Notes: generated by a model not told the origin, from the sequence alone. Positions 32,798-42,144 are shown, counted from the first letter of the stretch. The stretch: 64,000 bases of DNA from an uncultured Collinsella sp. (GCA_905209765.1 CAJLUE010000002.1:12214-76213); one strand, 5' to 3'. Numbers and translations: made by a program.

Positions 32798-35707
32798 CTA
32801 GTGATAGTCGTTTGCGAAGGAGCCGTAGAAGAGCGCCTTACAGTCGACATCGCTGTAGCCCATCACGGCATCCTGCACATCGGATCGCAAGAGGTTGAGC
32901 ACCTTGTACACGCCCTCGCCCATATCCCCGACGAAGAGTACCTGCTTGAACACATCGGGATAATCGCGCAGATAGGTCACATAGCCCCTAAGCTTTGCTA
33001 GCGTGTCGCCGAGGAACTCGCCATGAGGGTCAACGATGGACGGCCTGATGACGCCCGCTGCATCCTTCACGAAGAAGAGGAAGTCTGGATGCAGGGCCTT
33101 GCGTCCCACCGAAGACATGTACGGAATCGAAAACGCCTTAGCAGACATGCTGCCCGACGGATTGCGATAGAAAGCAACCGTGCGATTCTTTGCCAATTCG
33201 TTCCTAACGATATAGTCTTCCGCCGGGTTCAGGTCGAGCGGGCAGAGGCCGTCCTCTTTCTGCACGATATGGCACGGATATTTAGCGAAGTCGTCCGACG
33301 TGCTGGTAGACGTGGGCCACTCTATCTTTGTGAGCCGCTTGCCCTCAGTTTCGCGGGCCAGCTCGTCGTAGCGCTGCTTTGCCGCATCGTTAAGGTAGTC
33401 ATAATCGCCAGATCCATCGACCTTATCGAAGTATTCCTTTCGGCATTGAGCCGCCCAGCCCTCGAGCGCATCAACGATGGCCTGCGTGCGCACCGCTGCG
33501 GCAAGGCGCAGGTCGCACTCGGGCCGCCCAAGCTCCTTGAAGTTGGCGCGACGATACTCATTCGCAAACTCCTTAGTGAAATGCATGTCGGCGTCGCGGG
33601 CGGCCTTTCTGAGGCCCTCGGCGTCCGTGCGGGCCTCCTCCTGCTCCTGGTCCTCGGTCTCGTTGAGCTTGTCGAGCGTGATCTTGACGGTCTCGGCAAC
33701 CTCTACGTCGTGTTTGGCTTCGCGGTACTCGTCCTCGTTAGCAACGATGTATCCCTTGAGCTTCTGGACGAACTGTTTTTTCACGTCGGCCGCGGCATTG
33801 ACATCGAGGCCAGCCTCGACAAGCAGAGTCGCCGTCTTAACCAGGCTCTGGAATTCGTTCCTGGCCTTTTTCGGAATGCGCTGCACGGGGATGGAATCGA
33901 AGGCTGTGCGGATGCCCTGCCACTCCTGATGCGTGAAAGACTGCTCGCGCTTGGTGGGCGGCTTGGGCTTTGCCATGGGCACGGGTATTACGACCGAGAC
34001 GGGCTGGGTCGGCTCGGTCTGTGCGGAACTTGGCTCAGGTGTCGCAGGTTGCTGCGGGGCAGACGCTGCAACGTAGTTGCCCGTTGCGGGCTGAGGCGCC
34101 AGCTCCGCTTCTGGCGCCGGGACGTCGACGGGCCTGACCGCCGAGGCAAGCGAGGGCTGCGCTCCCTGCATGTCCAACGGCTCCTGAATCGCGATGCCGG
34201 CAAGCGGCGCCTGGTAGCCGGGTTGTGCCTGCCGCGCCGCCTCGATGGCTTTCTCGTTCTCCTCGTACGCCTTGAGCTCCTGTTGGTAGTCGGCTTCGGA
34301 CTTGGGCGCAGCCGCCGTGATAGTCACGGGGTTGAGAACGATGTTCTGCTTGCCGATGGAGCTCTCGCCCATGTCGTCCTTGCGGCCCATGAGGTAGTCG
34401 ACCACGTCCTGAGTGCTCTCGGGATTGAACTGGGGCAGGTAGCAGGCGACGGAGTTCAAAAGATCATCGGATTCGATGCGCCGCGCAAGTGGAGTGCGTA
34501 CCATACGTCCCACGAGCTGTGCGATATAGGTCGAGTCCGAACGCCTGCGCTGCGAGAAGATGACCTCCGCTCGCGGGCAGTCCCATCCGTTGGAGACAGC
34601 CTCCTTGGCGAAGAGCACGCGAATGCGCGAGGTGTCCTGAACGAGCTCGGGTTCGACATAGGGAATAAGGTATTTTCCCGCCGCGATGTCCTTATGCTCG
34701 CCGAAGACGTTGGCGAACGACATCGCCTCGGAAAGGCCGGGGACCAGGCCCGTGATCTGGTCGCACATCTCAGCCAGGGCCGAGTTGCTCACGTTGTCCG
34801 CCGCTTGGATGAGCAGCAGCGGGTTGACGGGGCTCTCGCCCTCACGGGCACAGTACTCGCCCCATTCGCGGCAAGTCAGGGCATAGCGCTCGCACGCCAT
34901 AGTGAGGTACTGGTGCTCGACCGGGTCGTCCTTCTCTGGCACGCGCAACTCGATGATGTCCTTGAGCAGACCTGACTCCTGGACCTCGCGAGGGGTCACA
35001 GCGACCTTTGGCATACGTACGCGATCGGCGCGCTGGTCCATGGCCGCCTCGAACCTCTGCGGCGTGGCGGAAATCCCGACGACGATGGGCATCGCTGCAC
35101 GGCCGTCGAGCCCATCAATGAGGCTGGCGTAGATCGTCGCGGTGCCGCGCTCGCTCGAGGCATTGGCCCCCAGACCGCGATGGGCCTCGTCTATGAACAG
35201 ATAGAGGTTACGCTCCGGGTCCCTGATGGTGCGGTCAAGGATGTCCCAGAACACGCGGCCGGAGTTGGCCTCACTACCCTTGGTGAGCAGGCCGTTCTTA
35301 CTGAGTAGGTCCTTGCTGAGGAAATAGACGTGGCGCGGCTCGAGAATGTCGTGCGCGGCTCCGAAGTCGTTGGTAATTGTGACCAGGTGGCGCCTGTCAA
35401 GGATGCTGTCTGCCAGCTTGTCCGCCACGTTTGAGAAACGCACGCTCGTCTGCTCGTTCAGGCTCGGGGAATCCGAGAGCCAAAGAACGACGGCATTCTC
35501 GTCGGGCATGAGGCTCAGATCGTCGTCTCCGAAGAAGAGCGCTTCGATCGTCGCTGCGCACATGACCGTTTTGCCCGACCCCGTGGGAGATGCGAGGCAT
35601 ATCGAGGACAGTTCGCCGTCCTGCTCGTAGCGTCGGCGCATCGACTGCAACTTGTTCGCCAGGGTCGCGACCGCACCGGCTTGGAAATCCTTAAGTTCGA
35701 CTCTCAT
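32798..35707 (-). CDS. type III restriction enzyme, Res subunit
   Basis: 969 residues. The ATG at 35707 lies 2 bases after the mod stop; the longer frame overlaps mod. SF2 helicase motifs: ASPTGSGKTVM (about 38-48), FIDEAHRGLG (DEAH box), SATPQRFEAA, and QLVGRMVRTP (motif VI). A proline-rich linker near 560-620 separates it from the C-terminal part. The nuclease-type region reads HPDFLFFV then IVDPHGEFLGD, with DPH where D/E-x-K is usual. It cuts DNA when it meets the unmethylated site, with Mod. Confidence 0.9.
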   Translation of the reverse strand: MRVELKDFQAGAVATLANKLQSMRRRYEQDGELSSICLASPTGSGKTVMCAATIEALFFGDDDLSLMPDENAVVLWLSDSPSLNEQTSVRFSNVADKLADSILDRRHLVTITNDFGAAHDILEPRHVYFLSKDLLSKNGLLTKGSEANSGRVFWDILDRTIRDPERNLYLFIDEAHRGLGANASSERGTATIYASLIDGLDGRAAMPIVVGISATPQRFEAAMDQRADRVRMPKVAVTPREVQESGLLKDIIELRVPEKDDPVEHQYLTMACERYALTCREWGEYCAREGESPVNPLLLIQAADNVSNSALAEMCDQITGLVPGLSEAMSFANVFGEHKDIAAGKYLIPYVEPELVQDTSRIRVLFAKEAVSNGWDCPRAEVIFSQRRRSDSTYIAQLVGRMVRTPLARRIESDDLLNSVACYLPQFNPESTQDVVDYLMGRKDDMGESSIGKQNIVLNPVTITAAAPKSEADYQQELKAYEENEKAIEAARQAQPGYQAPLAGIAIQEPLDMQGAQPSLASAVRPVDVPAPEAELAPQPATGNYVAASAPQQPATPEPSSAQTEPTQPVSVVIPVPMAKPKPPTKREQSFTHQEWQGIRTAFDSIPVQRIPKKARNEFQSLVKTATLLVEAGLDVNAAADVKKQFVQKLKGYIVANEDEYREAKHDVEVAETVKITLDKLNETEDQEQEEARTDAEGLRKAARDADMHFTKEFANEYRRANFKELGRPECDLRLAAAVRTQAIVDALEGWAAQCRKEYFDKVDGSGDYDYLNDAAKQRYDELARETEGKRLTKIEWPTSTSTSDDFAKYPCHIVQKEDGLCPLDLNPAEDYIVRNELAKNRTVAFYRNPSGSMSAKAFSIPYMSSVGRKALHPDFLFFVKDAAGVIRPSIVDPHGEFLGDTLAKLRGYVTYLRDYPDVFKQVLFVGDMGEGVYKVLNLLRSDVQDAVMGYSDVDCKALFYGSFANDYH

Positions 35708-35709
35708 GT

Positions 35710-37893
35710 TTACCTCACCGCATCCTCGGCGGCAATCTTGAACGATTGCAGGTAGTTCTCGTACAGGCGGACGACGTCGAGCCCAGGCAGTTGTGCCTTG
35801 ACGGAGGCGTATCGAGCCGTGTCGTCCGTGATCACATAGGCGCACCCTATGCTGGCATTCTGCTTGACGGCGTCTATGAAAGCGCCGACCGAAGCAAAGT
35901 CGAAGAGGACGGCGTAGGCGTCGGCCATGGCAAAGCCCGGCTGCTCGTGCTTGATGATGCTGCCACGCGAACCAGCGCGCAGCCAGAGCAGGGGCGCGAT
36001 CTCCTCGAAGGCCACGCCCAGCTCGACGGCGTCCGGGTCTTCGTAGGTGAGGTCAAAGAAGACGGCGTTTTCCTCGAAGCCGTCGGCCATGGGGAACTCG
36101 TCGGTGAACTTGTAGTCACCCTTGATGGAATCGCCCTCGGGCGTCTTGCCCGTGATGGCCGCCGTGACGCGTGGTTTGGTAACGTACTGGCAGATGCCCA
36201 GCGCCTCCCATTCGGGGTCGCCCTGGCGAAGACCGCGCTTGGTGAGCTTTTTGGATTCGTCCTCGGAGACCTCGTTATTCGTTACGCTGATGGAGCGCCT
36301 GCGCCCGCCGTCCTGATGGTTCAAGCGCATGACGGCATGTGCCGTGGTGCCCGATCCTGAGAAGAAATCGACTACAAGGGCGTCGGGCTTGTCGGCAACA
36401 ACGGAAGCGATTGAGAGCTCGGTCGCATAAAGGGACTTTGGAAATGTGAAGCGCCTATCGCCGATGAACTTTTTGATATATCGACTCCCGTATTCACCGG
36501 CAGAGAACTGCGTGCCACTCCAAACAGTTGTTGGAATGGCAGAGCGCTCTCCCTGCTCTTCGAGAAGCAAGGACCCATCCTCAGCCTTGCCGATGAGTTT
36601 AATTTCTCCATTCTTGAGACGCTCCTCTTGGGAATCTCCTAGGTAAAGGAGGGAGTACCGATCAGTCTTTTTGTTGTACTCACCTACTTTTGCGCACCCG
36701 CGATCAAGCTTGGCCTGTAGAGCATTCTGGGAGATCCTCCAAGTCGCCTCTCGGCCATCGGTCCTAATAGGCCAAACTGCCCTGAGACCCGTTTTTGTCG
36801 GTATCTTTGTCCAGTCTTGTTCAAGGGGGAGAGAAGCGCCGAGCTCCTTAATTGTCGCGGTCTCCTCATCGATATAGATGGGATAGAAGAGGTTCGGCCT
36901 TGCGGTGCGAGCGGCATTGGGACCGCCCCTCAGCAGCCGCTCCCAACGTACTTTACGTTGGGAGCGGCTGCTCGACGCGTCATCAGCCACTTTTTCCTCA
37001 AGTTCTCCGAACTCAACGGAATAGAGTCTGCGGTCCACTTGGCACGGCGCGGCGGTGCCAAAAAAGCAAAAGACAGCGTACTCGTCAGCCCTCTTGAACT
37101 GGTTGCCGCGGGCAACCCCGTTCTTGTTTATGGTGATTGAAACCGTCTGGATACCGGTCGCGTTGGGAAAAACGCTCTCTAAAAGAAGCTCAAGCCTTGC
37201 GTACTCCTTCTCGTCGATCGTCACGATGAGTACGGAATCGTTGGGGTTGAGCAGCTGCTTGGCGAGCTTGAGGCGGCGCTCCATGAAGGCAAGCCACTTG
37301 GAGTGGCGATAGGCGTCGGAGCCGTCGACGTAATCGTTGTTGTATTTCCAGTCGCGGGCGCCAGTGTTATAGGGTGGGTCAATATATATGCAGTCCACTT
37401 TGCCTGCATAGGCAAAGGCCAAGGTTTCAAGAGCATGGTAGTTTTCGCCGTTAATGACTACTTGATAGGGCTTATCGCCAGCGCGCTCGACACGCCCAGT
37501 CTCTTTGAGGCCAGCATAAATCGGCTGGTCATATTCAGCAACAGGCACGACATCGTCGACATCAACGGAGCGGGGCTCACATTCGTTTTCGTCATATGAG
37601 GGCGATTGATATGGCTTTAGATCAGCAACCCCCCCCCGAACGGCATTTACCAACCATAGCAGTTGGGAGCTAGAGTCCTCTTTTTTACCACGCTCGGGAA
37701 GCACCTGTACGACATCGCCCTCCATGATAGGTTTGCCATAAAGGCGAAGTCGCTCTGGACGGTTGTGTTCAAATACAAGCCCAAACTGGCGCTGCGCAGC
37801 AAAGGCGCGGATGTCGGCAGCGAGCTGACGATCGCCCAGCTTGACAGCGCGATCAACAAGGTTCTGAACGACCGCTTGCGCCGTCTGAGACAT
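35710..37893 (-). CDS. type III DNA methyltransferase, Mod subunit
   Basis: 727 residues. The ATG at 37893 follows GGGGGAG and overlaps the stop of the upstream small gene (TGATG). The catalytic motif IYIDPPYNTG comes first and the cofactor motif DFFSGSGTTAHAV later, the beta-class order of type III adenine methylases. The central target-recognition region is unlike common ones, so the site is unknown. It works with Res (32798-35707) to methylate one strand of an asymmetric site. Confidence 0.92.
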   Translation of the reverse strand: MSQTAQAVVQNLVDRAVKLGDRQLAADIRAFAAQRQFGLVFEHNRPERLRLYGKPIMEGDVVQVLPERGKKEDSSSQLLWLVNAVRGGVADLKPYQSPSYDENECEPRSVDVDDVVPVAEYDQPIYAGLKETGRVERAGDKPYQVVINGENYHALETLAFAYAGKVDCIYIDPPYNTGARDWKYNNDYVDGSDAYRHSKWLAFMERRLKLAKQLLNPNDSVLIVTIDEKEYARLELLLESVFPNATGIQTVSITINKNGVARGNQFKRADEYAVFCFFGTAAPCQVDRRLYSVEFGELEEKVADDASSSRSQRKVRWERLLRGGPNAARTARPNLFYPIYIDEETATIKELGASLPLEQDWTKIPTKTGLRAVWPIRTDGREATWRISQNALQAKLDRGCAKVGEYNKKTDRYSLLYLGDSQEERLKNGEIKLIGKAEDGSLLLEEQGERSAIPTTVWSGTQFSAGEYGSRYIKKFIGDRRFTFPKSLYATELSIASVVADKPDALVVDFFSGSGTTAHAVMRLNHQDGGRRRSISVTNNEVSEDESKKLTKRGLRQGDPEWEALGICQYVTKPRVTAAITGKTPEGDSIKGDYKFTDEFPMADGFEENAVFFDLTYEDPDAVELGVAFEEIAPLLWLRAGSRGSIIKHEQPGFAMADAYAVLFDFASVGAFIDAVKQNASIGCAYVITDDTARYASVKAQLPGLDVVRLYENYLQSFKIAAEDAVR

Positions 37894-38060
37894 CACTTCT
37901 CCCCCTTGCACTTCTCGTCAATCCATTCGCGCAGGACTTTAGCCACCGTCTTATCCTGGCGCGCGGCATAGGACTTAAGAGCCCGCTTATCCTCGCGGGT
38001 TATCGAGAGCGTGAACTTATCTAGCTCCCTTTCGGCATGAACAGCCTGATCTTCCTCCAT
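37893..38060 (-). CDS. ribbon-helix-helix regulator of the type III operon
   Basis: 55 residues from an ATG with GGAGGGG upstream; its TGA overlaps the ATG of mod. DKFTLSITREDKRALKSYAA and KTVAKVLREWIDEK match a CopG-like ribbon-helix-helix. It is the first gene of the restriction operon, downstream of three ACGTAATT repeats that look like its operator. It probably represses the operon and so sets the balance of Mod and Res after entry into a new cell. Confidence 0.75.
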   Translation of the reverse strand: MEEDQAVHAERELDKFTLSITREDKRALKSYAARQDKTVAKVLREWIDEKCKGEK

Positions 38061-38123
38061 GATCGCCCCTCCGAATTGACCTGTTCTACGTTCCTTAATT
38101 GACCGAAATCATTTTACTTCAGA

Positions 38124-38147
38124 ATACGTAATTACGTAATTACGTAT
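38124..38147. promoter_or_regulatory. operator of three ACGTAATT repeats
   Basis: A perfect 24 bp palindrome built from ACGTAATT repeated at an 8-base step. It lies 64 bases upstream of the small RHH gene, overlapping a possible -10 for the leftward operon. Confidence 0.65.
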
Positions 38148-38248
38148 GCCAATTTGAGCCATGCATCACTCAATCACTAGTCAGTATTCGTTGACGAATC
38201 GTTGGGGATAACGAATATATCGAGATAGACAGTCGTTTTTACCGTCTG

Positions 38249-38301
38249 TGAGTACCAGCAAATCGATACTCAAAACGTCGTGAGTACATTTTGAGTACCA
38301 G
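38249..38301. repeat. possible integrase arm-type sites
   Basis: TGAGTACCAG at 38249-38258 and 38292-38301, TGAGTACATT at 38281-38290, and an inverted TACTCAAAA (38267-38275) against TTTTGAGTA (38289-38297). The cluster is about 250 bases inside the right att core. Confidence 0.4.
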
Positions 38302-38500
38302 TCCGAGCGGCCTCTTGCGGGCGGACGCGATCTGCCGGTCAGCATTAATTGAAATAAATTGATGGCGTTGCTTCGGTAATTGAAAACACTTTAAAAAATA
38401 CCAGCAAACAATAATCCCAGCTAAACAGCTTGAGAGATTGCGTGGCTGGTTTGCATGTACCGCATACACCACAATGCACAAGCATCCATGGCACGCAAAT

Positions 38501-38534
38501 AAAAAACGAGGGAGGCCGCATCCGACCTCCCTCG
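38501..38534 (-). terminator. guaA terminator
   Basis: Stem CGAGGGAGG/CCTCCCTCG (38507-38515, 38526-38534), followed on the minus strand by TTTTTT. It is 14 bases beyond the guaA stop. Confidence 0.85.
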
Positions 38535-38548
38535 CAAAGAGCTATTTA

Positions 38549-38570
38549 CTATTCCCACTCGATGGTCGCG
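38549..38570. other. putative attR in guaA 3' end
   Basis: TCCCACTCGAT at 38553-38563 matches the left copy at 8596-8606. See that entry. Confidence 0.6.
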
Positions 38571-40147
38571 GGCGGCTTGGACGTAATGTCGTAGCACACG
38601 CGGTTGGCGCCGGGAACCTCGGCCACGATGCGGCCGGAGATGCGGGCCAGCACGTCGTAGGGCAGTTTGGCCCAGTCGGCGGTCATGGCATCGCTGGACT
38701 CGACGGCGCGCAGGATGATCGGGCGCTGGTAGGTGCGCTCGTCGCCCATAACGCCGACGGACTTGATGTCGGGCAGGACCGCGAAATACTGCCAGCAGCT
38801 GTGCTCGGAGTTACGCTCGCCGGTCTGCTCAAACAGACGCTGGTTGTAGGCGTCGAGCTCCTCGCGCACGATGGCGTCAGCGTTCTTGAGGATCTCGAGT
38901 TTCTCCTTGTCGACCGCGCCGATGATGCGGATGGCCAGACCCGGACCCGGGAAAGGCTGACGGAACACGATGTGACCCGGCAGGCCCAGTGCCAGACCAA
39001 GCGAGCGGACCTCGTCCTTAAAGAAGTGATCGAGCGGCTCGATGAGGTCGAAGTGCACGCCCTCGGGGAACGGGATCAGATTGTGATGGCTCTTGATGGT
39101 GGCCGTCTTGCCGCCCGTCTTGCGAGCGCCGGACTCGATGATGTCGGGGTAGATGGTGCCCTGAGCCAGGTACTTGACCGGCTTGCCATCGGTCTCGAGC
39201 TGCTGCGCCACGGCGAAGAACTCTTTCCAGAACTGCGTACCGATGATGCGGCGCTTCTCCTCGGGCTCGGTCACGCCGGCCAGAAGCTCGGCATAACGGT
39301 CCTCGGCGTGAACGTGGATAAAGTCGACGTCAAACTGCTTGGTGAAGACCTCCTCCACCTGCTCGGGCTCGCCCTTACGCAGCAGGCCGTGGTTGATGAA
39401 CACGCACGTCATCTGCTTGCCCACGGCGCGAGCGCCCAGCGCGGCCACGACGGAGGAGTCGACGCCGCCGGACAGGGCCAGAATCACGCGGTCGTTGCCG
39501 ACCTTCTCGCGGAACTCGGCCGTCATGGTCTCGACCAGGTTGTCCATGCTCCAGTTGGGCTCCAGGCCGCAGATCTCAAACAGGAAGTTGCTCAGCAGCT
39601 GCTGACCATACTCGGAGTGCTTGACCTCGGGGTGAAACTGCGTGGTGAAGATCTTGCGCTCGGGGCACTCCATGGCGGCAACCGGGCACACGTCGGTGCT
39701 GGCGGTAACGGTAAAGCCCTCGGGCACCTCGGAAACGGCGTCGCGGTGGCTCATCCACACGGTCTGCTCCATGGGCGTGGAGTTAAAGAGTTTGGCGCCG
39801 GCCGTGCGCGTAATGGTAGCGCGGCCGTACTCGCCCACCTCGGAGTGGCCGACCTTGCCGCCGAGCGTCACGGCCGTGATCTGATGGCCGTAGCAAAAGC
39901 CCAGGACGGGAAGGCCCAGGTCAAAGATGGCAGGGTCGATGGACGGAGCGTCCTCGGCATACACGGAGGCCGGGCCGCCAGAAAGGATGAGCGCAGAGGC
40001 GTTCATCTCGCGAATCTCGTCGGCCGAGATGTCGCAGGGGACAATCTCGGAATACACGTTGAGGTCGCGGACGCGACGGGCAATGAGCTGACCGTACTGC
40101 GCACCAAAGTCGAGTACGAGGACCTTTGCGGAAGCCTTTTGATCCAT
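38549..40147 (-). CDS. guaA: GMP synthase (glutamine-hydrolysing)
   Basis: 532 residues from an ATG with GAGGGGG upstream. The N-terminal class I glutamine amidotransferase has its nucleophile Cys in GFCYGHQ (about residue 85) and His in FHPEV. The PP-loop LALSGGVDSSVVAAL (about 230) binds ATP, and the C-terminal dimerisation domain ends KPPATIEWE. It makes GMP from XMP in purine synthesis. Its 3' end is the probable attachment site of the 30 kb island; the reading frame is restored across the junction. Confidence 0.95.
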   Translation of the reverse strand: MDQKASAKVLVLDFGAQYGQLIARRVRDLNVYSEIVPCDISADEIREMNASALILSGGPASVYAEDAPSIDPAIFDLGLPVLGFCYGHQITAVTLGGKVGHSEVGEYGRATITRTAGAKLFNSTPMEQTVWMSHRDAVSEVPEGFTVTASTDVCPVAAMECPERKIFTTQFHPEVKHSEYGQQLLSNFLFEICGLEPNWSMDNLVETMTAEFREKVGNDRVILALSGGVDSSVVAALGARAVGKQMTCVFINHGLLRKGEPEQVEEVFTKQFDVDFIHVHAEDRYAELLAGVTEPEEKRRIIGTQFWKEFFAVAQQLETDGKPVKYLAQGTIYPDIIESGARKTGGKTATIKSHHNLIPFPEGVHFDLIEPLDHFFKDEVRSLGLALGLPGHIVFRQPFPGPGLAIRIIGAVDKEKLEILKNADAIVREELDAYNQRLFEQTGERNSEHSCWQYFAVLPDIKSVGVMGDERTYQRPIILRAVESSDAMTADWAKLPYDVLARISGRIVAEVPGANRVCYDITSKPPATIEWE

Positions 40148-40415
40148 GGTTTCCCCCTCTTGTTGGCGGGGAGCCGGTGCCCACCCGCGTGAATGAACAA
40201 AAATAACTTTCATAGTGTACACGTTATATGGGGTTTCTCGCCCCTCGCAGCCATCAGCGCACGGCAAACGCACGACCTGGGCCCCTATTTGACGGCAATT
40301 GAAGTGTTACCAAACGTTACAGATGATGTAATACGTTTGAACATTGGACGCCCTGTGCCACAATACTGCCGAACGACTCCGCCTCTGCGGCGGCAAATAC
40401 GATAGGAATACCAGC

Positions 40416-41429
40416 ATGAAGCGCATCCTTCTCATCGCCACGGGCGGCACCATCGCATCGACCGAGGACGGCAACGGCCTCTCCCCCGCCCTGACCGGTG
40501 AGGAGCTCGCCCAGAGCGTCCCCGAGATCTCGTGCCTCTGCGAGCTCGACGTCGTGCAGCCCATGAACATCGACAGCACCAATATGCGCCCGAGCGACTG
40601 GATGCGTATCCGCGACGTCATCGTCGAGGGTTATGCCGACCACGACGGCTTCGTGATTCTGCACGGCACCGACACCATGAGCTACACCGCGGCGGCGCTT
40701 TCCTATCTGATTCAGGACAGCCCCAAGCCCATCGTGCTCACCGGCTCGCAAAAGCCCATGGGCAATCCCTTTACCGACGCCAAGCTCAATCTGTACCAGA
40801 GCCTGCTCTATGCGCTCGACGAGCACTCGCACGACGTCTCGATCGTGTTTGGCGGCGTTGCCATTGCCGGCACGCGCGCCCGCAAGCAGCGCACCATGAG
40901 CTTTAACGCGTTCATTAGCGTCAACTATCCGCCCATTGCCTACATCCGCAATGACCGCATCGTGCGCAATGGGCTTCACGGCACGCATCAGGGCGAAAAC
41001 CCGGTGCGTTTCTACGACAGCATCGATCCGCGCGTATTTGTACTCAAGCTTACGCCCGGCGTAAACCCGGGCATCCTCGACGCCCTTGCCGATAGCTACG
41101 ACGCCGTGATTCTGGAGACCTTTGGCATTGGAGGTATCCCCGAGTTTGGTGAGTCGGGCGAGTCGTTCCAGGAGGCGATTTTCCGCTGGGTTGATTCGGG
41201 TCGTACTGTCGTTATGACCACGCAGGTCCCCGAAGAGGGCCTCGATCTGGGCGTTTATGAGGTCGGCCGTGCCTATGCCGATCATCGGGGTATTTTGCGC
41301 GGCGACGACATGACCACCGAGACGCTCGTGGCCAAGACCATGTGGGCACTCGGCCAGTCACGCGATGCCGCCGAGATCCAGCGCCTGTTCTACAGCCAAG
41401 TCAACCACGACCGCATCCCAATGGTATAG
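40416..41429 (+). CDS. ansA: type I L-asparaginase
   Basis: 337 residues. ATGGTIAST (residues 8-16) and HGTDTMSYTAAAL hold the two catalytic threonines and the T-D pair; PIVLTGSQKPM is also typical of the family. It hydrolyses asparagine to aspartate and ammonia. No signal peptide is seen, so it is cytoplasmic. Divergent from guaA. The ribosome site (TAGGAATA) is weak; the upstream part of the frame is unlike the family. Confidence 0.9.
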   Translation: MKRILLIATGGTIASTEDGNGLSPALTGEELAQSVPEISCLCELDVVQPMNIDSTNMRPSDWMRIRDVIVEGYADHDGFVILHGTDTMSYTAAALSYLIQDSPKPIVLTGSQKPMGNPFTDAKLNLYQSLLYALDEHSHDVSIVFGGVAIAGTRARKQRTMSFNAFISVNYPPIAYIRNDRIVRNGLHGTHQGENPVRFYDSIDPRVFVLKLTPGVNPGILDALADSYDAVILETFGIGGIPEFGESGESFQEAIFRWVDSGRTVVMTTQVPEEGLDLGVYEVGRAYADHRGILRGDDMTTETLVAKTMWALGQSRDAAEIQRLFYSQVNHDRIPMV

Positions 41430-41450
41430 CCATATATCGAACGGTATCCC

Positions 41451-41669
41451 CTATTCGATACCCTCGAGAAGCTCTGACACCGTCATGCCGAGCGCGGGTG
41501 CGATCTTAAATAGAACCTTGAGCGTGAAATTTGCCGTCCCATCTTCGATTCGGTCGAGGTAGGGTCGGCTGATTCCTGTCGCCACACAAAAATCAACCTT
41601 GGAGATACCAAGGTCCCTGCGAGTCTCTTCGACCCGCCTGCCAAGAATCTGTTTCGCACGTTCGTCCAT
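41451..41669 (-). CDS. XRE-family regulator
   Basis: 72 residues, one HTH_3 domain (EETRRDLGISKVDFCVATGI, then ISRPYLDRIEDGTANFTLKV). Divergent from the gene at 41746, with a long palindrome between them, so it likely controls both. It could be the antitoxin-like half of a pair, but the neighbour shows no toxin motif. Confidence 0.8.
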   Translation of the reverse strand: MDERAKQILGRRVEETRRDLGISKVDFCVATGISRPYLDRIEDGTANFTLKVLFKIAPALGMTVSELLEGIE

Positions 41670-41698
41670 GCAGCCGAGTTTGAAATGGAGCCGAACAT

Positions 41699-41722
41699 AA
41701 ACGTAAACTATAGTTTACGTTT
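41699..41722. promoter_or_regulatory. 24 bp palindromic operator
   Basis: The core ACGTAAACTATAGTTTACGT (41701-41720) is a perfect palindrome, extended by AA/TT on each side. It lies between the XRE regulator and the divergent gene. Confidence 0.75.
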
Positions 41723-41745
41723 TGCCGAATACACAGGAGTTTTCT

Positions 41746-42135
41746 ATGTCGGGTTCTTCGGTCCGCATGTACCGAGCCACGCTTCGCACAAACAGCGCGC
41801 CGCCCAAGCTCGTCGTCGTTGAAGCAGAATGCCTTTCGCCCGATGAGCGCACAGCATTTGCATTGCTATCAAGTCGCGTCGCCGCCGTTCTGGTCCCTTG
41901 CCCGGCGCAAGGTGAACTTGCCATCCAATGCCAAGCGCACAGCTGCTCGCTCAATCAGGCTGCCGTAATCGCAACCAGCCAACACGGTCTGCCCCTTCTC
42001 CTGGAAGCTGGTATCGCACTTGCTCTTCGCGGTGCCGGATACGAAAACGAGACCGCCGCCGACATGGTCTTTAAACCACGATCGAGCGGCGGCCTCGCAG
42101 CAGCCATTGAATATATGTGCAGGCTCGTTGCCTAA
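41746..42135 (+). CDS. hypothetical protein under XRE control
   Basis: 129 residues from an ATG with CAGGAG 6 bases upstream. It contains a central hydrophobic stretch (FALLSSRVAAVLVPCPAQGE) and cysteines (IQCQAHSCSLNQ), but no motif I can name. It is expressed from the promoter region holding the palindrome. It might be the partner of the XRE protein. Confidence 0.55.
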   Translation: MSGSSVRMYRATLRTNSAPPKLVVVEAECLSPDERTAFALLSSRVAAVLVPCPAQGELAIQCQAHSCSLNQAAVIATSQHGLPLLLEAGIALALRGAGYENETAADMVFKPRSSGGLAAAIEYMCRLVA

Positions 42136-42144
42136 AAGGACAAG

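Larger units (their letters stand above)
38061..38548. other. right end of island, non-coding
   Basis: No gene. It contains the RHH operator (38124-38147), repeats of TGAGTAC (38249-38301) that may be integrase arm sites, and the guaA terminator (38501-38534). It is markedly AT-rich compared with the core genes. Confidence 0.6.

Noticed and set aside
33023..34975. 650-codon open frame antisense to the Res gene
   Set aside because: It mirrors a gene with clear helicase motifs; its own translation is low in recognisable motifs and has no ribosome site. GC-rich DNA gives such shadows.
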